From the NCBI GenBank assembly GCA_023412495.1, contig JAEYNP010000079.1, positions 1 through 64,000 of the forward strand: DNA of 64,000 bases, read 5' to 3'. Under the pieces are notes generated by a model. It saw nothing but the letters and a program-made list of their open reading frames with translations. It had not been told where the DNA came from and ran no database searches. The stretch comes from Pseudomonadota bacterium. Lineage in GTDB: Bacteria; Desulfobacterota; Desulfobulbia; Desulfobulbales; Desulfocapsaceae. A program made the translations under genes and the position numbers. Positions 35,571-44,762 of the stretch are shown piece by piece (position 1 is the first letter of the stretch; every line of letters starts with the position of its first letter).

Positions 35571-35918
35571 GGCAGGGGAGGTCAGTGACAGCTTTGCCGA
35601 GCGGTCACCAGCTCCATGCTTCCATGGGGGAAGGCGAGGAAACCTTCCCCCTCCACTGTATTCCGTTTACCCGCACCGTGAACTCTCCTGGAGGATTCCA
35701 GGCCCAGCTCAAGCGAATTCTCATCACAAGCAGCCCTGAAATGGCAGTGTAGTAAATCCACCCGATGCGGCGGCCCTCGATTCTGGGCCAGGTCTTGCGC
35801 ACCAGTAGACCGGGGTCTTGCCTGAAACTGTGCCCCGACGACCCGGGATTTTCTTGCGGGGGAAACTTTTGACATTCTTCTTGACAATGATATACCTGTA
35901 ACGTATTTTTAGTTCACT
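35571..35918. other. Intergenic region without gene
   Basis: No supported gene. The last 60 bases before chrB are AT-rich (TTGACA near 35,869 and TATACC near 35,890 make a plausible promoter about 20 bases apart). Confidence 0.5.
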
Positions 35919-36887
35919 ATGAAAGAAAAATGGATACTCTTCTCATACTCGATCCCCGCCGCCAATGCCAAGGGGCGAATGCGCACCTGGCGGCGCATCT
36001 CGGCCACCGGCGCGGTGCAGTTGAAAACCGGCCTGCAGATCCTGCCCAACCGCGAGGATCTGCTGGAGAGTGTCACCTGGCTGATCGGCGAGGTCAATGC
36101 CCTGGGCGGTGAAGCCCTGGCCCTGCAATGTGTCCGGGTCGAGGGCATGGCCGACCAGCAGATCGAACAGCTCTTCCAGGCCCAGGTCGATGCGGAATTC
36201 GTACAGATACAGGATGAAGCCCGCTCCCTGCTGACCACGGCCGACACCTCGCCGGACGGGGAAGGAGTGAAGGAATTGTCGACGGCCCTGCGCAAGCTCC
36301 GCAAACGCTGCGAGGCTGTGAGGGCTCGCGATTTCTTCCCTTCCGGCGCCGCCGCCAGGACCCTCGGCGTTCTCGACAGTATCTCGGAGCGGCTGCGCCG
36401 GCCGGAGCAGGCCTCTGTTTCCGTCGCCCGTCTCGATCGCTCGCTCTTCAGGAACAGGACATGGGTCACGCGGGCCAGGCCCTATGTTGACCGGCTGGGT
36501 TCCGCCTGGCTCATCCGCCGGTTCATCGACCCCGACGCCGAATTTCGTTTCCTCAATGGAGGCGAGGCCCCGAAGCTCGATCAGGGCGAGCTGCCCTTCG
36601 ATATGGCTGTCGGCGAGTTCACCCATCAGGGCGAATTGATCACCTTCGAGGTCCTGATCAGGGATTTCGCCCTGCACGAACCGGCGTTGACCAGGCTGAG
36701 TGAGCTGGTCAAGTTCATCGATGTGCAGGAAACGATCCTGCCGGAGGATGCCGCGCTCTTCAAAACTTTGCTGGACGGTTTGATCGAGCTCTCCCTTGAC
36801 GACAGGGAGCTGCTGGAGCGAGCCCGGCAACTCTTTGACGCCCTGTATGCGGGCTTAGTCAAAACCATCCAAGGAGATGGCCCATGA
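35919..36887 (+). CDS. chrB: Chromate resistance protein ChrB
   Basis: 322 residues. The N-terminal third (WILFSYSIPAANAKGRMRTWRRISATGAVQLKTGLQILP) is the DNA/effector domain of ChrB. The C-terminal ChrB domain begins WVTRARPYVDRLGSAWLIRRFIDPDAEFRF and includes PFDMAVGEFTHQGELITFEVLIRDFAL. ChrB is a chromate-sensitive regulator of chr operons. First gene of a four-gene run that ends in the chromate transporter. Confidence 0.9.
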   Translation: MKEKWILFSYSIPAANAKGRMRTWRRISATGAVQLKTGLQILPNREDLLESVTWLIGEVNALGGEALALQCVRVEGMADQQIEQLFQAQVDAEFVQIQDEARSLLTTADTSPDGEGVKELSTALRKLRKRCEAVRARDFFPSGAAARTLGVLDSISERLRRPEQASVSVARLDRSLFRNRTWVTRARPYVDRLGSAWLIRRFIDPDAEFRFLNGGEAPKLDQGELPFDMAVGEFTHQGELITFEVLIRDFALHEPALTRLSELVKFIDVQETILPEDAALFKTLLDGLIELSLDDRELLERARQLFDALYAGLVKTIQGDGP

Positions 36888-36976
36888 AGCTGCCGCTTCG
36901 GGAAAAAAGCAATGTCAAAACCTAAAATGGCAATTGGCAACACCCCTCAAAATCAACATTCTCAAGGAGAACACAC

Positions 36977-37714
36977 ATGCCTCCCTATACAAAACATCTC
37001 GAGACCAGCGCCGAGCGAACCGGAAACGACTACCAGCAACTCCATGACTGGCTGGATAATCACCCCGAACATAAGGCGGCCCGGCACGATCTGGGCGCGC
37101 TTGCCGCAAACAGAGCGTATGTCAGTTCCACCTGGGGCGATACAGCGGTCACGGAACTCTTTCTCCACGTGGCCGAGGACCTCCTGATGAAGGAAATCGC
37201 CGCGCTGAAGGCGGCAGGATGTCCCGACGAAGCAGTGCGGCACAGCGTGGAGGTGGCCCGAAAGGCCCTGGAGATTGCCAGCCGGGTCAAGATCCCGGTG
37301 AACATGCATCTCCTCGCCCGCGGGGCCATCTTTCATGACCTGGGCAAGGCCAGGACCTACGGCATGGAGCATGGCGAGATCGGCGCCCAGATGGCCGAAG
37401 CGCTGGGGCTTGAGGAAGAAATCCGGCAAATCATCCTCAAACATATCCGGGGCGGGCTGACCGAGGCCGAGGCCAGGGAACTGGGCCTGCCGGTCCGGGA
37501 TTACACCCTGCGGACGCCGGAGGAGAAGATCGTCATCTATGCCGACCGGATGGTGGATATCTACACCGACGGCATCGTGCCGGATGCGGATGAAGCCATG
37601 GCTGAGGCCCGTTTTCCTGAGATTCTCAACTCCTATGTCAAATACGGTAAAAACCCGGCGACCCTGCAGCGCTACCTGGCCCTCCACGCGGAAATCCAGG
37701 GTTGGATGGCCTGA
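36977..37714 (+). CDS. HD-domain phosphohydrolase
   Basis: 245 residues, AAGGAG before the ATG. The HD motif is FHDLGKARTYGMEHGEIGAQMAE (His120-Asp121) with a further metal His in KHIRGG and an Asp in IYADRMVDIY. The N-terminal 60 residues (NDYQQLHDWLDNHPEHKAARH) are an extra helical region. Soluble. Fourth-position context, between chrB and an MFS gene, is unusual for chromate operons. Substrate could be a nucleotide; not determinable. Confidence 0.82.
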   Translation: MPPYTKHLETSAERTGNDYQQLHDWLDNHPEHKAARHDLGALAANRAYVSSTWGDTAVTELFLHVAEDLLMKEIAALKAAGCPDEAVRHSVEVARKALEIASRVKIPVNMHLLARGAIFHDLGKARTYGMEHGEIGAQMAEALGLEEEIRQIILKHIRGGLTEAEARELGLPVRDYTLRTPEEKIVIYADRMVDIYTDGIVPDADEAMAEARFPEILNSYVKYGKNPATLQRYLALHAEIQGWMA

Positions 37715-37760
37715 TAGACAGGCGGAGGTTTTTCCCTCCGGGGCCACACGAACAACGACC

Positions 37761-38975
37761 ATGAACCCTCCCATCAGAGATATCACCCTTCTCTTTGCGG
37801 CCAGAATCACCCGGTTGTTCGCCTACGGCTTCGTCTCCGTGGTTCTCGCCCTCTACCTGGCGGCCACCGGCCTCTCCGCCGCGGGCATCGGGGCGATACT
37901 GACCGCCACGCTCGCCGGCGACATCCTGGTGTCGCTCTGGGTGACCATGGTGGCCGACCGGGTGGGCCGCAGGAACATGCTGCTCCTCGGCGCGGCGTTG
38001 ATGATTCTGGCCGGCCTGGTCTTTCTCGTCACCGACAATCCCGTCTGGATCACCATTGCGGCGATCATCGGCATCGTCAGCCCCAGCGGCAACGAGATCG
38101 GCCCCTTTCTGTCCATCGAGCAGGCGGCGCTGTCGCAACTCGTCCGGGACAATCGGCGCACCAGGCTGTTCGGCTGGTACAACCTCGCCGGCTCGTTCGC
38201 CACGGCGGCCGGCGCCCTGGCGGGCGGCTGGCTGGCGGCATTGCTGCAAGGCTACGGCTGGAGCGCTCTGCAGGCTTATCGTTCGATCATGGCCGGATAC
38301 GCGGTCTGTGGCCTGGTGCTCGTGCTGCTGTTCACCGTCCTGTCGAAGAATGCAGAAGCAGCGGGGGCTGCCGGGGAAGCCAAGGGGATGAAAGGAGCCA
38401 TAGGCCTGCACCGCTCGAAGAAAACGGTATTCAGGCTCAGCTCCCTCTTTGCCCTCGACGCCTTTGCCGGCGGTTTCGTGGTGCAGAGCATGATCGCCTG
38501 GTGGTTCCATGTACGTTACGGGGTGGACGAGGGACTGCTCGGCAGTCTGTTCTTCGCCGCCAATCTCCTCGCCGGCATCTCGGCCCTCTTGGCCACCAGG
38601 ATTGCCGACCGCATCGGCCTGCTGCGCACCATGGTCTTCACCCACATCCCGTCAAATGTCCTGCTCTGCCTGGTGCCGCTGATGCCCAACCTCTCTCTGG
38701 CCATTGCCGTGCTGCTGCTCCGCTTCAGCATCTCGCAGATGGACGTGCCTGCCCGCCAGTCCTACACCATGGCGGTGGTCGCGCCGGATGAGCGGTCGGC
38801 GGCCTCGGGCATCACTACAGTTGCCCGATCAGTGGGCGCCGCGGCCTCGCCGCTGCTCGGCGGCCTGCTCATGGCCCATCCGCTGCTGTTCAGCGCTCCT
38901 TTTTTCGTGGCGGGGGGATTGAAGATTGTCTATGACTTGATTCTGTATAAGGTCTTCCGGGACAGTGAGGCCTGA
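37761..38975 (+). CDS. MFS transporter in the chromate operon
   Basis: 404 residues from the ATG at 37,761, 46 bp after the HD gene. A longer in-frame reading overlaps that gene and has no ribosome site. Twelve hydrophobic segments with the loop 2-3 motif TMVADRVGRRN. The loop 6-7 region (SKNAEAAGAAGEAKGMKGAIG) is hydrophilic and Ala-rich. MFS genes next to chrA/chrB have been noted in other chromate loci, where they are thought to support resistance. The end overlaps or abuts the chrA start. Confidence 0.8.
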   Translation: MNPPIRDITLLFAARITRLFAYGFVSVVLALYLAATGLSAAGIGAILTATLAGDILVSLWVTMVADRVGRRNMLLLGAALMILAGLVFLVTDNPVWITIAAIIGIVSPSGNEIGPFLSIEQAALSQLVRDNRRTRLFGWYNLAGSFATAAGALAGGWLAALLQGYGWSALQAYRSIMAGYAVCGLVLVLLFTVLSKNAEAAGAAGEAKGMKGAIGLHRSKKTVFRLSSLFALDAFAGGFVVQSMIAWWFHVRYGVDEGLLGSLFFAANLLAGISALLATRIADRIGLLRTMVFTHIPSNVLLCLVPLMPNLSLAIAVLLLRFSISQMDVPARQSYTMAVVAPDERSAASGITTVARSVGAAASPLLGGLLMAHPLLFSAPFFVAGGLKIVYDLILYKVFRDSEA

Positions 38976-38985
38976 TCATAAGGAA

Positions 38986-40389
38986 ATGAAGAAAAATTTG
39001 GCCAGAAAAGATCGATCGACCGCCGCACACCCTTCGTTCGGCGAGGCCCTGCGGGTGTGGACCAGGATAGGTTTTCTGAGTTTCGGCGGTCCGGCCGGTC
39101 AGATCGCCCTGATGCATCGGATGCTGGTGGAGGAGCGCAAATGGATCGGCAATGATCGCTTCCTCCACGCCCTCAACTACTGTCATCTCCTTCCCGGCCC
39201 CGAGGCGCAGCAGCTGGCCACCTACATCGGCTGGCTGCTCCACGGGGTGAAGGGGGGGCTTGCGGCGGGGCTGCTGTTCGTCATCCCCGGCATGCTGACC
39301 ATTTTGGCCCTGACCGTGCTGTATGCGGGTTTTCACAGGGCGGCGGCGGTGCAGGCCCTGTTCTACGGCCTCAAGCCCGCGGTCCTGGCCATCGTGGTCA
39401 TGGCGGTGTTCCGCATCGCCGCCAAGGCGCTCAAGACCCCTTACCTGATGCTGCTGGCGGGTCTGGCCTTCATTGCCATGTTCCTCTACCAGGCTCCCTT
39501 TCCTCTGGTTATCGTCTGTTCCGGACTCCTCGGTTACCTGGGCATGAGCCTCTGCCCGCAGCGTCTCGGCGACCGCTGTCCCCAGTGGATCTGCGGCGGT
39601 TCGTCCGTCGGCGGGACTGCAGAGGCGCAGGGGATTGTCGACATCCTGCTCTCGAAAGACGACTCGGGCCGCTTCGCCCCGACGCTCTCCCGCAGTCTCA
39701 AGGTGCTGGCCACCTGGGGGGCGATCTGGCTCGGTCCGGTGGCGCTGCTCCTGCTGTTTTTGGGACCCGGGCATGTATATACGCAGATCTCCCTCTTCTT
39801 CAGCAAGATGGCCGCGGTCACCTTCGGCGGGGCCTATGCGGTCCTGGCCTATGTGGCCCAGCAGGCGGTGGAGGGTTTTGGCTGGCTGCAGCCGGGCGAG
39901 ATGCTCGACGGCCTCGCCCTGGCCGAGACCACCCCGGGGCCGCTGATCATGGTGGTGCAGTTCGTCGGCTTTCTCGCCGCATTCCGCGATCCGGGCGTGC
40001 TCAACCCCTATGTCGCAGGGACGCTCGGGGCCCTGCTCACCGTCTGGGTGACCTTCGCCCCATGCTTTCTCTGGATATTCCTCGGGGCGCCCTATGTGGA
40101 GAAACTCCGTCACAACCGGCTGCTGAACGGCGCGCTGTCGGGCATCACCGCCGCCGTGGTCGGGGTGGTGCTCAATCTTTCGGCGTGGTTCGGGATCAAT
40201 GCCATGTTCGCGAGGTCGGAGCCTCTGGAGTTTCTCGGGGCGACTCTTCCCGTGCCCGATCCGGCCTCCGCCGACTTCTTCGGGCTCCTGCTCGCAGTCC
40301 TTGCCTGCCTGGCCCTGCCCAGACTGGGCATAATCAGCGTCCTCTTCGGCTGCGCCGGGTTGGGGGCTCTCTGGAAAATGCTTTTCTAG
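38986..40389 (+). CDS. chrA: Chromate transporter ChrA, two-domain long form
   Basis: 467 residues from the ATG at 38,986. A GTG at 38,965, overlapping the MFS gene, is an alternative start adding seven residues. Two CHR domains: the first with RIGFLSFGGPAGQIALMHRM and LNYCHLLPGPEAQQLATYIG, the second with FFSKMAAVTFGGAYAVLAYVAQQ and ALAETTPGPLIMVVQFVG. This is the standard long-chain ChrA that exports chromate from the cytoplasm. Last gene of the operon. Confidence 0.92.
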   Translation: MKKNLARKDRSTAAHPSFGEALRVWTRIGFLSFGGPAGQIALMHRMLVEERKWIGNDRFLHALNYCHLLPGPEAQQLATYIGWLLHGVKGGLAAGLLFVIPGMLTILALTVLYAGFHRAAAVQALFYGLKPAVLAIVVMAVFRIAAKALKTPYLMLLAGLAFIAMFLYQAPFPLVIVCSGLLGYLGMSLCPQRLGDRCPQWICGGSSVGGTAEAQGIVDILLSKDDSGRFAPTLSRSLKVLATWGAIWLGPVALLLLFLGPGHVYTQISLFFSKMAAVTFGGAYAVLAYVAQQAVEGFGWLQPGEMLDGLALAETTPGPLIMVVQFVGFLAAFRDPGVLNPYVAGTLGALLTVWVTFAPCFLWIFLGAPYVEKLRHNRLLNGALSGITAAVVGVVLNLSAWFGINAMFARSEPLEFLGATLPVPDPASADFFGLLLAVLACLALPRLGIISVLFGCAGLGALWKMLF

Positions 40390-40995
40390 GTGGCTCTCGG
40401 ACTATGCCCTTGTTCCCCACATCTGTGTCACGAAAAATACTGTTCGCATAGCAATTTTATAAAAATTTGATAAAGCCGTAGAAAGTGCTCCAACCCGTTG
40501 AGATGGGCTCTTTTTACGAGTCCATCAGAATTTGGGATGATCCCATTTTACATGAGGCGCTCGATCGTCTCGTCGGTGCTCTGCGTCTGGTCGATAGACC
40601 CTGTTCATATACGGTTGCGGTCAACCTGGGTTCGCGCCGCTCTGCTGGCGGTGGGCCGCACTGGTGCCGGTGGCGAAAAGACCAAGCCTTGCAGTACCGG
40701 AAGTGCCGAATAGGGGGCGGAGGGTCGGAAAAGAAACGAAAACTGTTGATTACCCGAAAAAATACGTTACAAGGAGCAGGAGGCAGGAAGAAAACCAGTA
40801 TACACTTCGGTGCAGCCCGGACTCACACGAACCTTATGTCGATCTTTCGGAAGTTGCTCGGAATGATCCAGGCGTTCGAGACTTGTCCTTGGCTGAAACA
40901 GCAGTGTCCACCCCGCGGATCCGGTCTGGACTGAGAATGTCAGCAGGAGCTGTGCACCGACAGTTCAATGCAAACAACATCTATGGAGGCTGTAC
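40390..40995. other. Intergenic region with a short R1 relic
   Basis: No gene I can support in 606 bases. R1 short form lies at 40,469-40,526. The remaining 470 bases up to the TRAP gene have open frames but none resembles a family. The TRAP promoter must lie here; GGAGG precedes the dctP start. Confidence 0.5.
40469..40526 (+). repeat. R1 element, copy 3 (58-bp form without the hairpin)
   Basis: It keeps the left end (GATAAAGCCGTAGAAAGTGC, GATGGGCTC) directly joined to the right end (TTTTTACGAGTCCATC). The 100-odd bases with the central hairpin of copies 1 and 2 are absent. Confidence 0.75.
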
Positions 40996-42012
40996 ATGAA
41001 AAAGAATCGCTTTGCCCGAATGTTGACCCTTGCGTCTTTCGCCATTACCGCCACGGTGACCATTGCGAATGCCGATACCGTTACCCTGAAGTACAGCAAC
41101 TTCTTCCCGCCCACCCACATTCAGAGCAAGCTGGCCGAGTCCTGGTGCCAGGAGGTCGAAAAGCGCACCGATGGACGCGTCAAGGTGGAATATTTCCCGG
41201 GTGGCAGCCTGCTCAAGGTAAAGCAGACCTATGACGGTGTGGTCGACGGCATCGCTGATATCGGCCTGTCCGGTCTGGCCTACACCCTGGGCAGATTCCC
41301 CGAGATGTCCGCCCTGGACCTGCCCTTCGGCTTCCCGAGCGGGGTGGTGGCCACCAAAGTCGCCAACGACGTCTACGACAAGCTGCAGCCGAAGGAATTC
41401 GCCGACACCAGGGTGATGTATTTCCACGGCCATGGCCCTGGCTATATCCATACCCGCGACAAGGCCGTCTCCAAGCTGGAAGACCTGAAAGGGCTGCGCA
41501 TTCGCTCCACCGGCATGAGTGCCGAGATCGTCACCGCCCTCGGCGGCATTCCGGTGGCCATGGGAATGTCCGATACCTACCAGAGCCTGCAGAAGGGCGT
41601 GGTGGACGGTACGGCCAATCCCATCGAGTCCAACCAGGGCTGGAAACTGGGCGAGGTGACCAAATACTGCGTCCGCTGCAACGAGACCTCCTACACCACC
41701 ACCTTCTTCGTCGCCATGAACAAGGATAAATGGGCGGCCATAGACGCCAAGGACCAGCAGGCCATCGAGCAGATCAACAGGGAGTGGGCGGACAAGCACG
41801 GCCAGGCCTGGGACAGCAGCGACCAGGATGGGCTTGCGTTCTTCAAGGAGAAGGGCAATGTGGTTGTCGACCTGGATCCGGCCGAGACGGTGAAATGGAA
41901 ACAGGCGGTGGCCCCGGTCATCGACAATTATGCCGCCGATCTGCAGAAGAAAAATTTGGACGGGGCGAAGGTGATCCGGACGATTCGGGATTCCATGCAG
42001 GCCAATCTGTAA
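40996..42012 (+). CDS. dctP: TRAP transporter substrate-binding protein (DctP family)
   Basis: 338 residues, GGAGG ribosome site. A signal peptide ends near IANADTVTL. Family motifs: YSNFFPPTHIQSKLAESWCQEVEKRTDGRVKVEYFPGGSL, then GIADIGLSGLAYTLGRFPEMSALDLPF, the LKGLRIRSTGM block with the carboxylate-binding Arg, and GVVDGTANPIESNQGWKLGEV. It captures an organic acid in the periplasm for the QM permease. The ligand is not predictable here. First of three genes. Confidence 0.92.
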   Translation: MKKNRFARMLTLASFAITATVTIANADTVTLKYSNFFPPTHIQSKLAESWCQEVEKRTDGRVKVEYFPGGSLLKVKQTYDGVVDGIADIGLSGLAYTLGRFPEMSALDLPFGFPSGVVATKVANDVYDKLQPKEFADTRVMYFHGHGPGYIHTRDKAVSKLEDLKGLRIRSTGMSAEIVTALGGIPVAMGMSDTYQSLQKGVVDGTANPIESNQGWKLGEVTKYCVRCNETSYTTTFFVAMNKDKWAAIDAKDQQAIEQINREWADKHGQAWDSSDQDGLAFFKEKGNVVVDLDPAETVKWKQAVAPVIDNYAADLQKKNLDGAKVIRTIRDSMQANL

Positions 42013-42093
42013 GGAAAGGTTCCCTTCCGGCAACGGGACCGGCTCCTATCCGGACCGGCCCCATGTTCTCCAAGGCAACATCTCTGAAAATCC

Positions 42094-42579
42094 ATGGAAT
42101 CCTATCTGAAAACGCTGTCGTTTCTTTCCGGCAAGATCAAGATGGCCGGCGCCTTCTGTCTCTTTGGCATGGTGGCGCTGACCTGTGCCGACGTCATCTG
42201 CAGATTCTTTGGCCGTCCAATTTTCGGATCGGTCGAGCTCATCGGTTTCATGGGCGTCATCGCCATTGCCACCGCGCTGTCCTTCACCCATGAACACAAG
42301 GGGCATATCGGCGTCGAGCTCTTCGTCATGAAGCTGCCGAGCAAGGCCCGTAATTTCATCGATCTCTGCACCGGCATCGTGACGTTCGTCCTGTTCGCCG
42401 TGGTCACCTGGCGGATGGTCGACTACGGGCTGAAAATCCGAAGCTCGGGGGAGCTGTCGATGAATCTGAAGCTGCCAGAGTACGTGATCATCTTCCTCCT
42501 GGCCTGCTGTTTTTTCATCTACTGCGGGACCATCCTCGGTTCCATTCTGCAAACTCTGGCCAAACTGAAAAGACAATGA
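42094..42579 (+). CDS. dctQ: TRAP transporter small permease (DctQ family)
   Basis: 161 residues with four hydrophobic helices (MAGAFCLFGMVALTCADVICRFF; GVIAIATALSFTHEHKGHIGVELF; IVTFVLFAVVTWRMVDYG; IIFLLACCFFIYCGTIL). Charged EHKGHIGVE loop after helix 2 is typical of DctQ. The stop overlaps the dctM start by ATGA. Confidence 0.88.
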   Translation: MESYLKTLSFLSGKIKMAGAFCLFGMVALTCADVICRFFGRPIFGSVELIGFMGVIAIATALSFTHEHKGHIGVELFVMKLPSKARNFIDLCTGIVTFVLFAVVTWRMVDYGLKIRSSGELSMNLKLPEYVIIFLLACCFFIYCGTILGSILQTLAKLKRQ

Positions 42580-43892
42580 ATGCCACTCTCGTCGGTGTCT
42601 CCGGAATCGCCCTGATGATCATGGTCTCCATGACCAGGATGCCGGTCGCGTACGTCATGACCGCGGTAGGTTTCCTGGGCTTTTCCATTCTCAGCAGTAC
42701 CACGGCGGGCCTCAACCTGCTGGCCAAGGATTTTTACGATATCTTCTCTTCCTATGACCTGACGACGGTGCCGCTGTTCATCCTCATGGGGCAGCTGGCC
42801 TTCAACGCCGGCATCAGCAGCAAGCTCTACGCCACGGCCTTCCGGTTCCTCGGCAATACCCAAGGCGGGCTGGCCATCGCCACCGTGGCCGCCTGCACCG
42901 CCTTCGGGGCGATCTGCGGATCGAGCGCGGCGACTGCCGCCACCATGGCCACGGTTGGCCTGCCGGAGATGCGGAAATACAAGTACGCCGACGAGCTGGC
43001 GGCCGGGTCGGTGGCCTCGGGCGGGGGGCTGGGCATGATCATGCCGCCCAGCGTGGTGCTGATCGTCTACGGGATTCTGACGGAGCAGTCGATAGGCAGG
43101 CTGTTCGTGGCGGGAATCCTGCCGGCGCTGCTCGTCACCCTGCTGTTCATCATCACCGTGTACATCTGGTGCCGGATCAGACCGGAACAGGGACCGCGGG
43201 GGGAGCGCTTCACCTGGAAGGAGAAGATCAGGTCCATCGGCGGCATGGGCGAGACCCTGGCGGTCTTCGCCCTGGTCATGGGGGGGATGTTCTACGGTCT
43301 CTTCACGCCCACCGAAGCGGCCGCAGTCGGGGTCTTCGGCGTGTTGGCCGTCGCTCTCGTCTGTCGCCGGCTGAGCTGGCGGAAATTCGTCGAGGCCCTC
43401 TACGAGACCCTCAAGACCTCCTGCATGGTGATGATGCTGGTGGCGGGGGCGACCATTTTCGGCAAATTCCTGGCCATCACCCGCATCCCCTACGACATCG
43501 CCAGCTGGATCGGCGGCTTCGACCTGCCGCCGCTGCTCATCCTCTTCGCCGTCATCCTGGTCTACTTCATCGGCGGCTGCTTCATGGATTCACTGGCCCT
43601 GGTGATGCTGACCGTGCCGATCTTCTTTCCGCTGGTCATCGGACTGGGCTTCGATCCCATCTGGTTTGGGGTGATCATAGTCATGGTCACCGAGATGGGT
43701 GTCATCACCCCGCCGGTCGGACTGAACGTCTATGTCGTCTATGGGGTGGCGAGAGGTCTGCCTGATGGGGGGATCCCTCTCGAGTCGATCTTCAAGGGCA
43801 TAGCCCCTTTCATGCTGGCGGTGCTGGTGGGGATCGTCTTTATATCGGTCTTCCCGCAGATCACCCTGGTGCTGCCGAATATGATGTACTGA
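42576..43892 (+). CDS. dctM: TRAP transporter large permease (DctM family)
   Basis: 438 residues, around twelve helices. Typical DctM motifs: VPLFILMGQLAFNAG, CTAFGAICGSSAATAATMATVGLPEM, ASGGGLGMIMPPSVVLIVYGILTE and late MGVITPPVGLNVYVVYGV. It moves the captured acid with Na+ coupling. Its stop is four bases from the heptamer hairpin region that separates it from the convergent terC gene. Confidence 0.92.
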   Translation: MNATLVGVSGIALMIMVSMTRMPVAYVMTAVGFLGFSILSSTTAGLNLLAKDFYDIFSSYDLTTVPLFILMGQLAFNAGISSKLYATAFRFLGNTQGGLAIATVAACTAFGAICGSSAATAATMATVGLPEMRKYKYADELAAGSVASGGGLGMIMPPSVVLIVYGILTEQSIGRLFVAGILPALLVTLLFIITVYIWCRIRPEQGPRGERFTWKEKIRSIGGMGETLAVFALVMGGMFYGLFTPTEAAAVGVFGVLAVALVCRRLSWRKFVEALYETLKTSCMVMMLVAGATIFGKFLAITRIPYDIASWIGGFDLPPLLILFAVILVYFIGGCFMDSLALVMLTVPIFFPLVIGLGFDPIWFGVIIVMVTEMGVITPPVGLNVYVVYGVARGLPDGGIPLESIFKGIAPFMLAVLVGIVFISVFPQITLVLPNMMY

Positions 43893-43895
43893 TTC

Positions 43896-44061
43896 AGGAC
43901 TGAGGACTGAGCTATGAGGACTGAGTGAAAAAACTCTATTTCATTTTTTTGGTATCTTGTACACTTCCTCAGTCCTCAGTCCTCAGTCCTCAGTCCTCAG
44001 TCCTCAGTCCTCAGTCCTCAGTCCTCAGTCCTCAGTCCTCAGTCCTCATCCCTCAGCCTTC
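43896..44061. repeat. Heptamer array: eleven CCTCAGT units facing an inverted GGACTGA block
   Basis: The left part, 43,896-43,925, reads AGGACTGAGGACTGAG and CTATGAGGACTGAG, the inverse complement of the array. After 40 AT-rich bases, CCTCAGT is repeated without interruption from 43,967 to 44,043 (eleven units), then CCTCATC and CCTCAGC. The array touches the terC stop codon. It can fold as a large hairpin between convergent genes. Confidence 0.9.
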
Positions 44062-44762
44062 AATACCCGCCTGGACCGATTCCACCGCAAATAAAATTTG
44101 CCGACGACAATGACCCCAACAGCAAAGAACAGCTCCGTTCCGTATTGAGCGGCCTTGGAGGGTTGGAGCAGACTTACGGTGAAGGGGTCGGTGATGAGCA
44201 TCTCCCCGCCCACCTTGCCCAGGATAGCGGCGCCTATGTAGACAATGACCGGGTATTTGTCCATCAGCATCGAGAGCATGCTGGAAGCAAAGACCACCAA
44301 GGGGATGCTGAGGCCCAGTCCGAAAAGGAGCAGGAAAAGATTGCCATGCGAGGCGCCGGCCACCGCCAGCATATTGTCGGTGGCCATGGTGATGTCGGCG
44401 ATGACGATCAGCTTGATGGCCTGACCGATGGTCGTCGCTTGCTTTCCGGAATCCTCTTCCGGCACCCCCTCGACGAAGAGTTTCACCGCGATCCACAGGA
44501 TGAGCAGGCCGCCGATGATTTTAAGATAATTGACCAGGAGCAGCTGTGCCACGAAGAAGGTGAGCACGACCCGGAGCAGGACCGCCGCGGCAGAGCCAAC
44601 GACGATGCCTCGCTGCCGCTGGTTGTGCGGGAGCGAGCGGACCGCCATGGCGATGACAACGGCATTGTCGCCCGCCAGGATGAGATCGATGAGGATAATG
44701 CTGAGAAGTGCTGAAAAAAAATGCCAATCCAGGGCGATAATGCCGAAAATCCCGAGATCCAA
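44046..44762 (-). CDS. TerC-family integral membrane protein
   Basis: 238 residues. About seven helices with the TerC acidic motifs: LSIILIDLILAGDNAVVIAMAVRSLP and the second-half repeat IVIADITMATDNMLAVAGASHGN (both D-N pairs conserved). This is the YjbE-like short type. Several family members export Mn2+ or act in metal homeostasis. The upstream leader was searched by eye for the yybP-ykoY Mn riboswitch, often found with this family, without a convincing match. Confidence 0.85.
   Translation of the reverse strand: MDLGIFGIIALDWHFFSALLSIILIDLILAGDNAVVIAMAVRSLPHNQRQRGIVVGSAAAVLLRVVLTFFVAQLLLVNYLKIIGGLLILWIAVKLFVEGVPEEDSGKQATTIGQAIKLIVIADITMATDNMLAVAGASHGNLFLLLFGLGLSIPLVVFASSMLSMLMDKYPVIVYIGAAILGKVGGEMLITDPFTVSLLQPSKAAQYGTELFFAVGVIVVGKFYLRWNRSRRVLKAEG

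Noticed and set aside
43967..44043. Direct repeats considered as a CRISPR array
   Set aside because: Units are 7 bp without spacers, so it is a simple tandem repeat, and no cas genes are present.
43925..44113. 62-residue frame starting MKKLYF through the heptamer array
   Set aside because: The repetitive 'SVLSPQS' sequence is simply translated heptamer repeat, without ribosome site.
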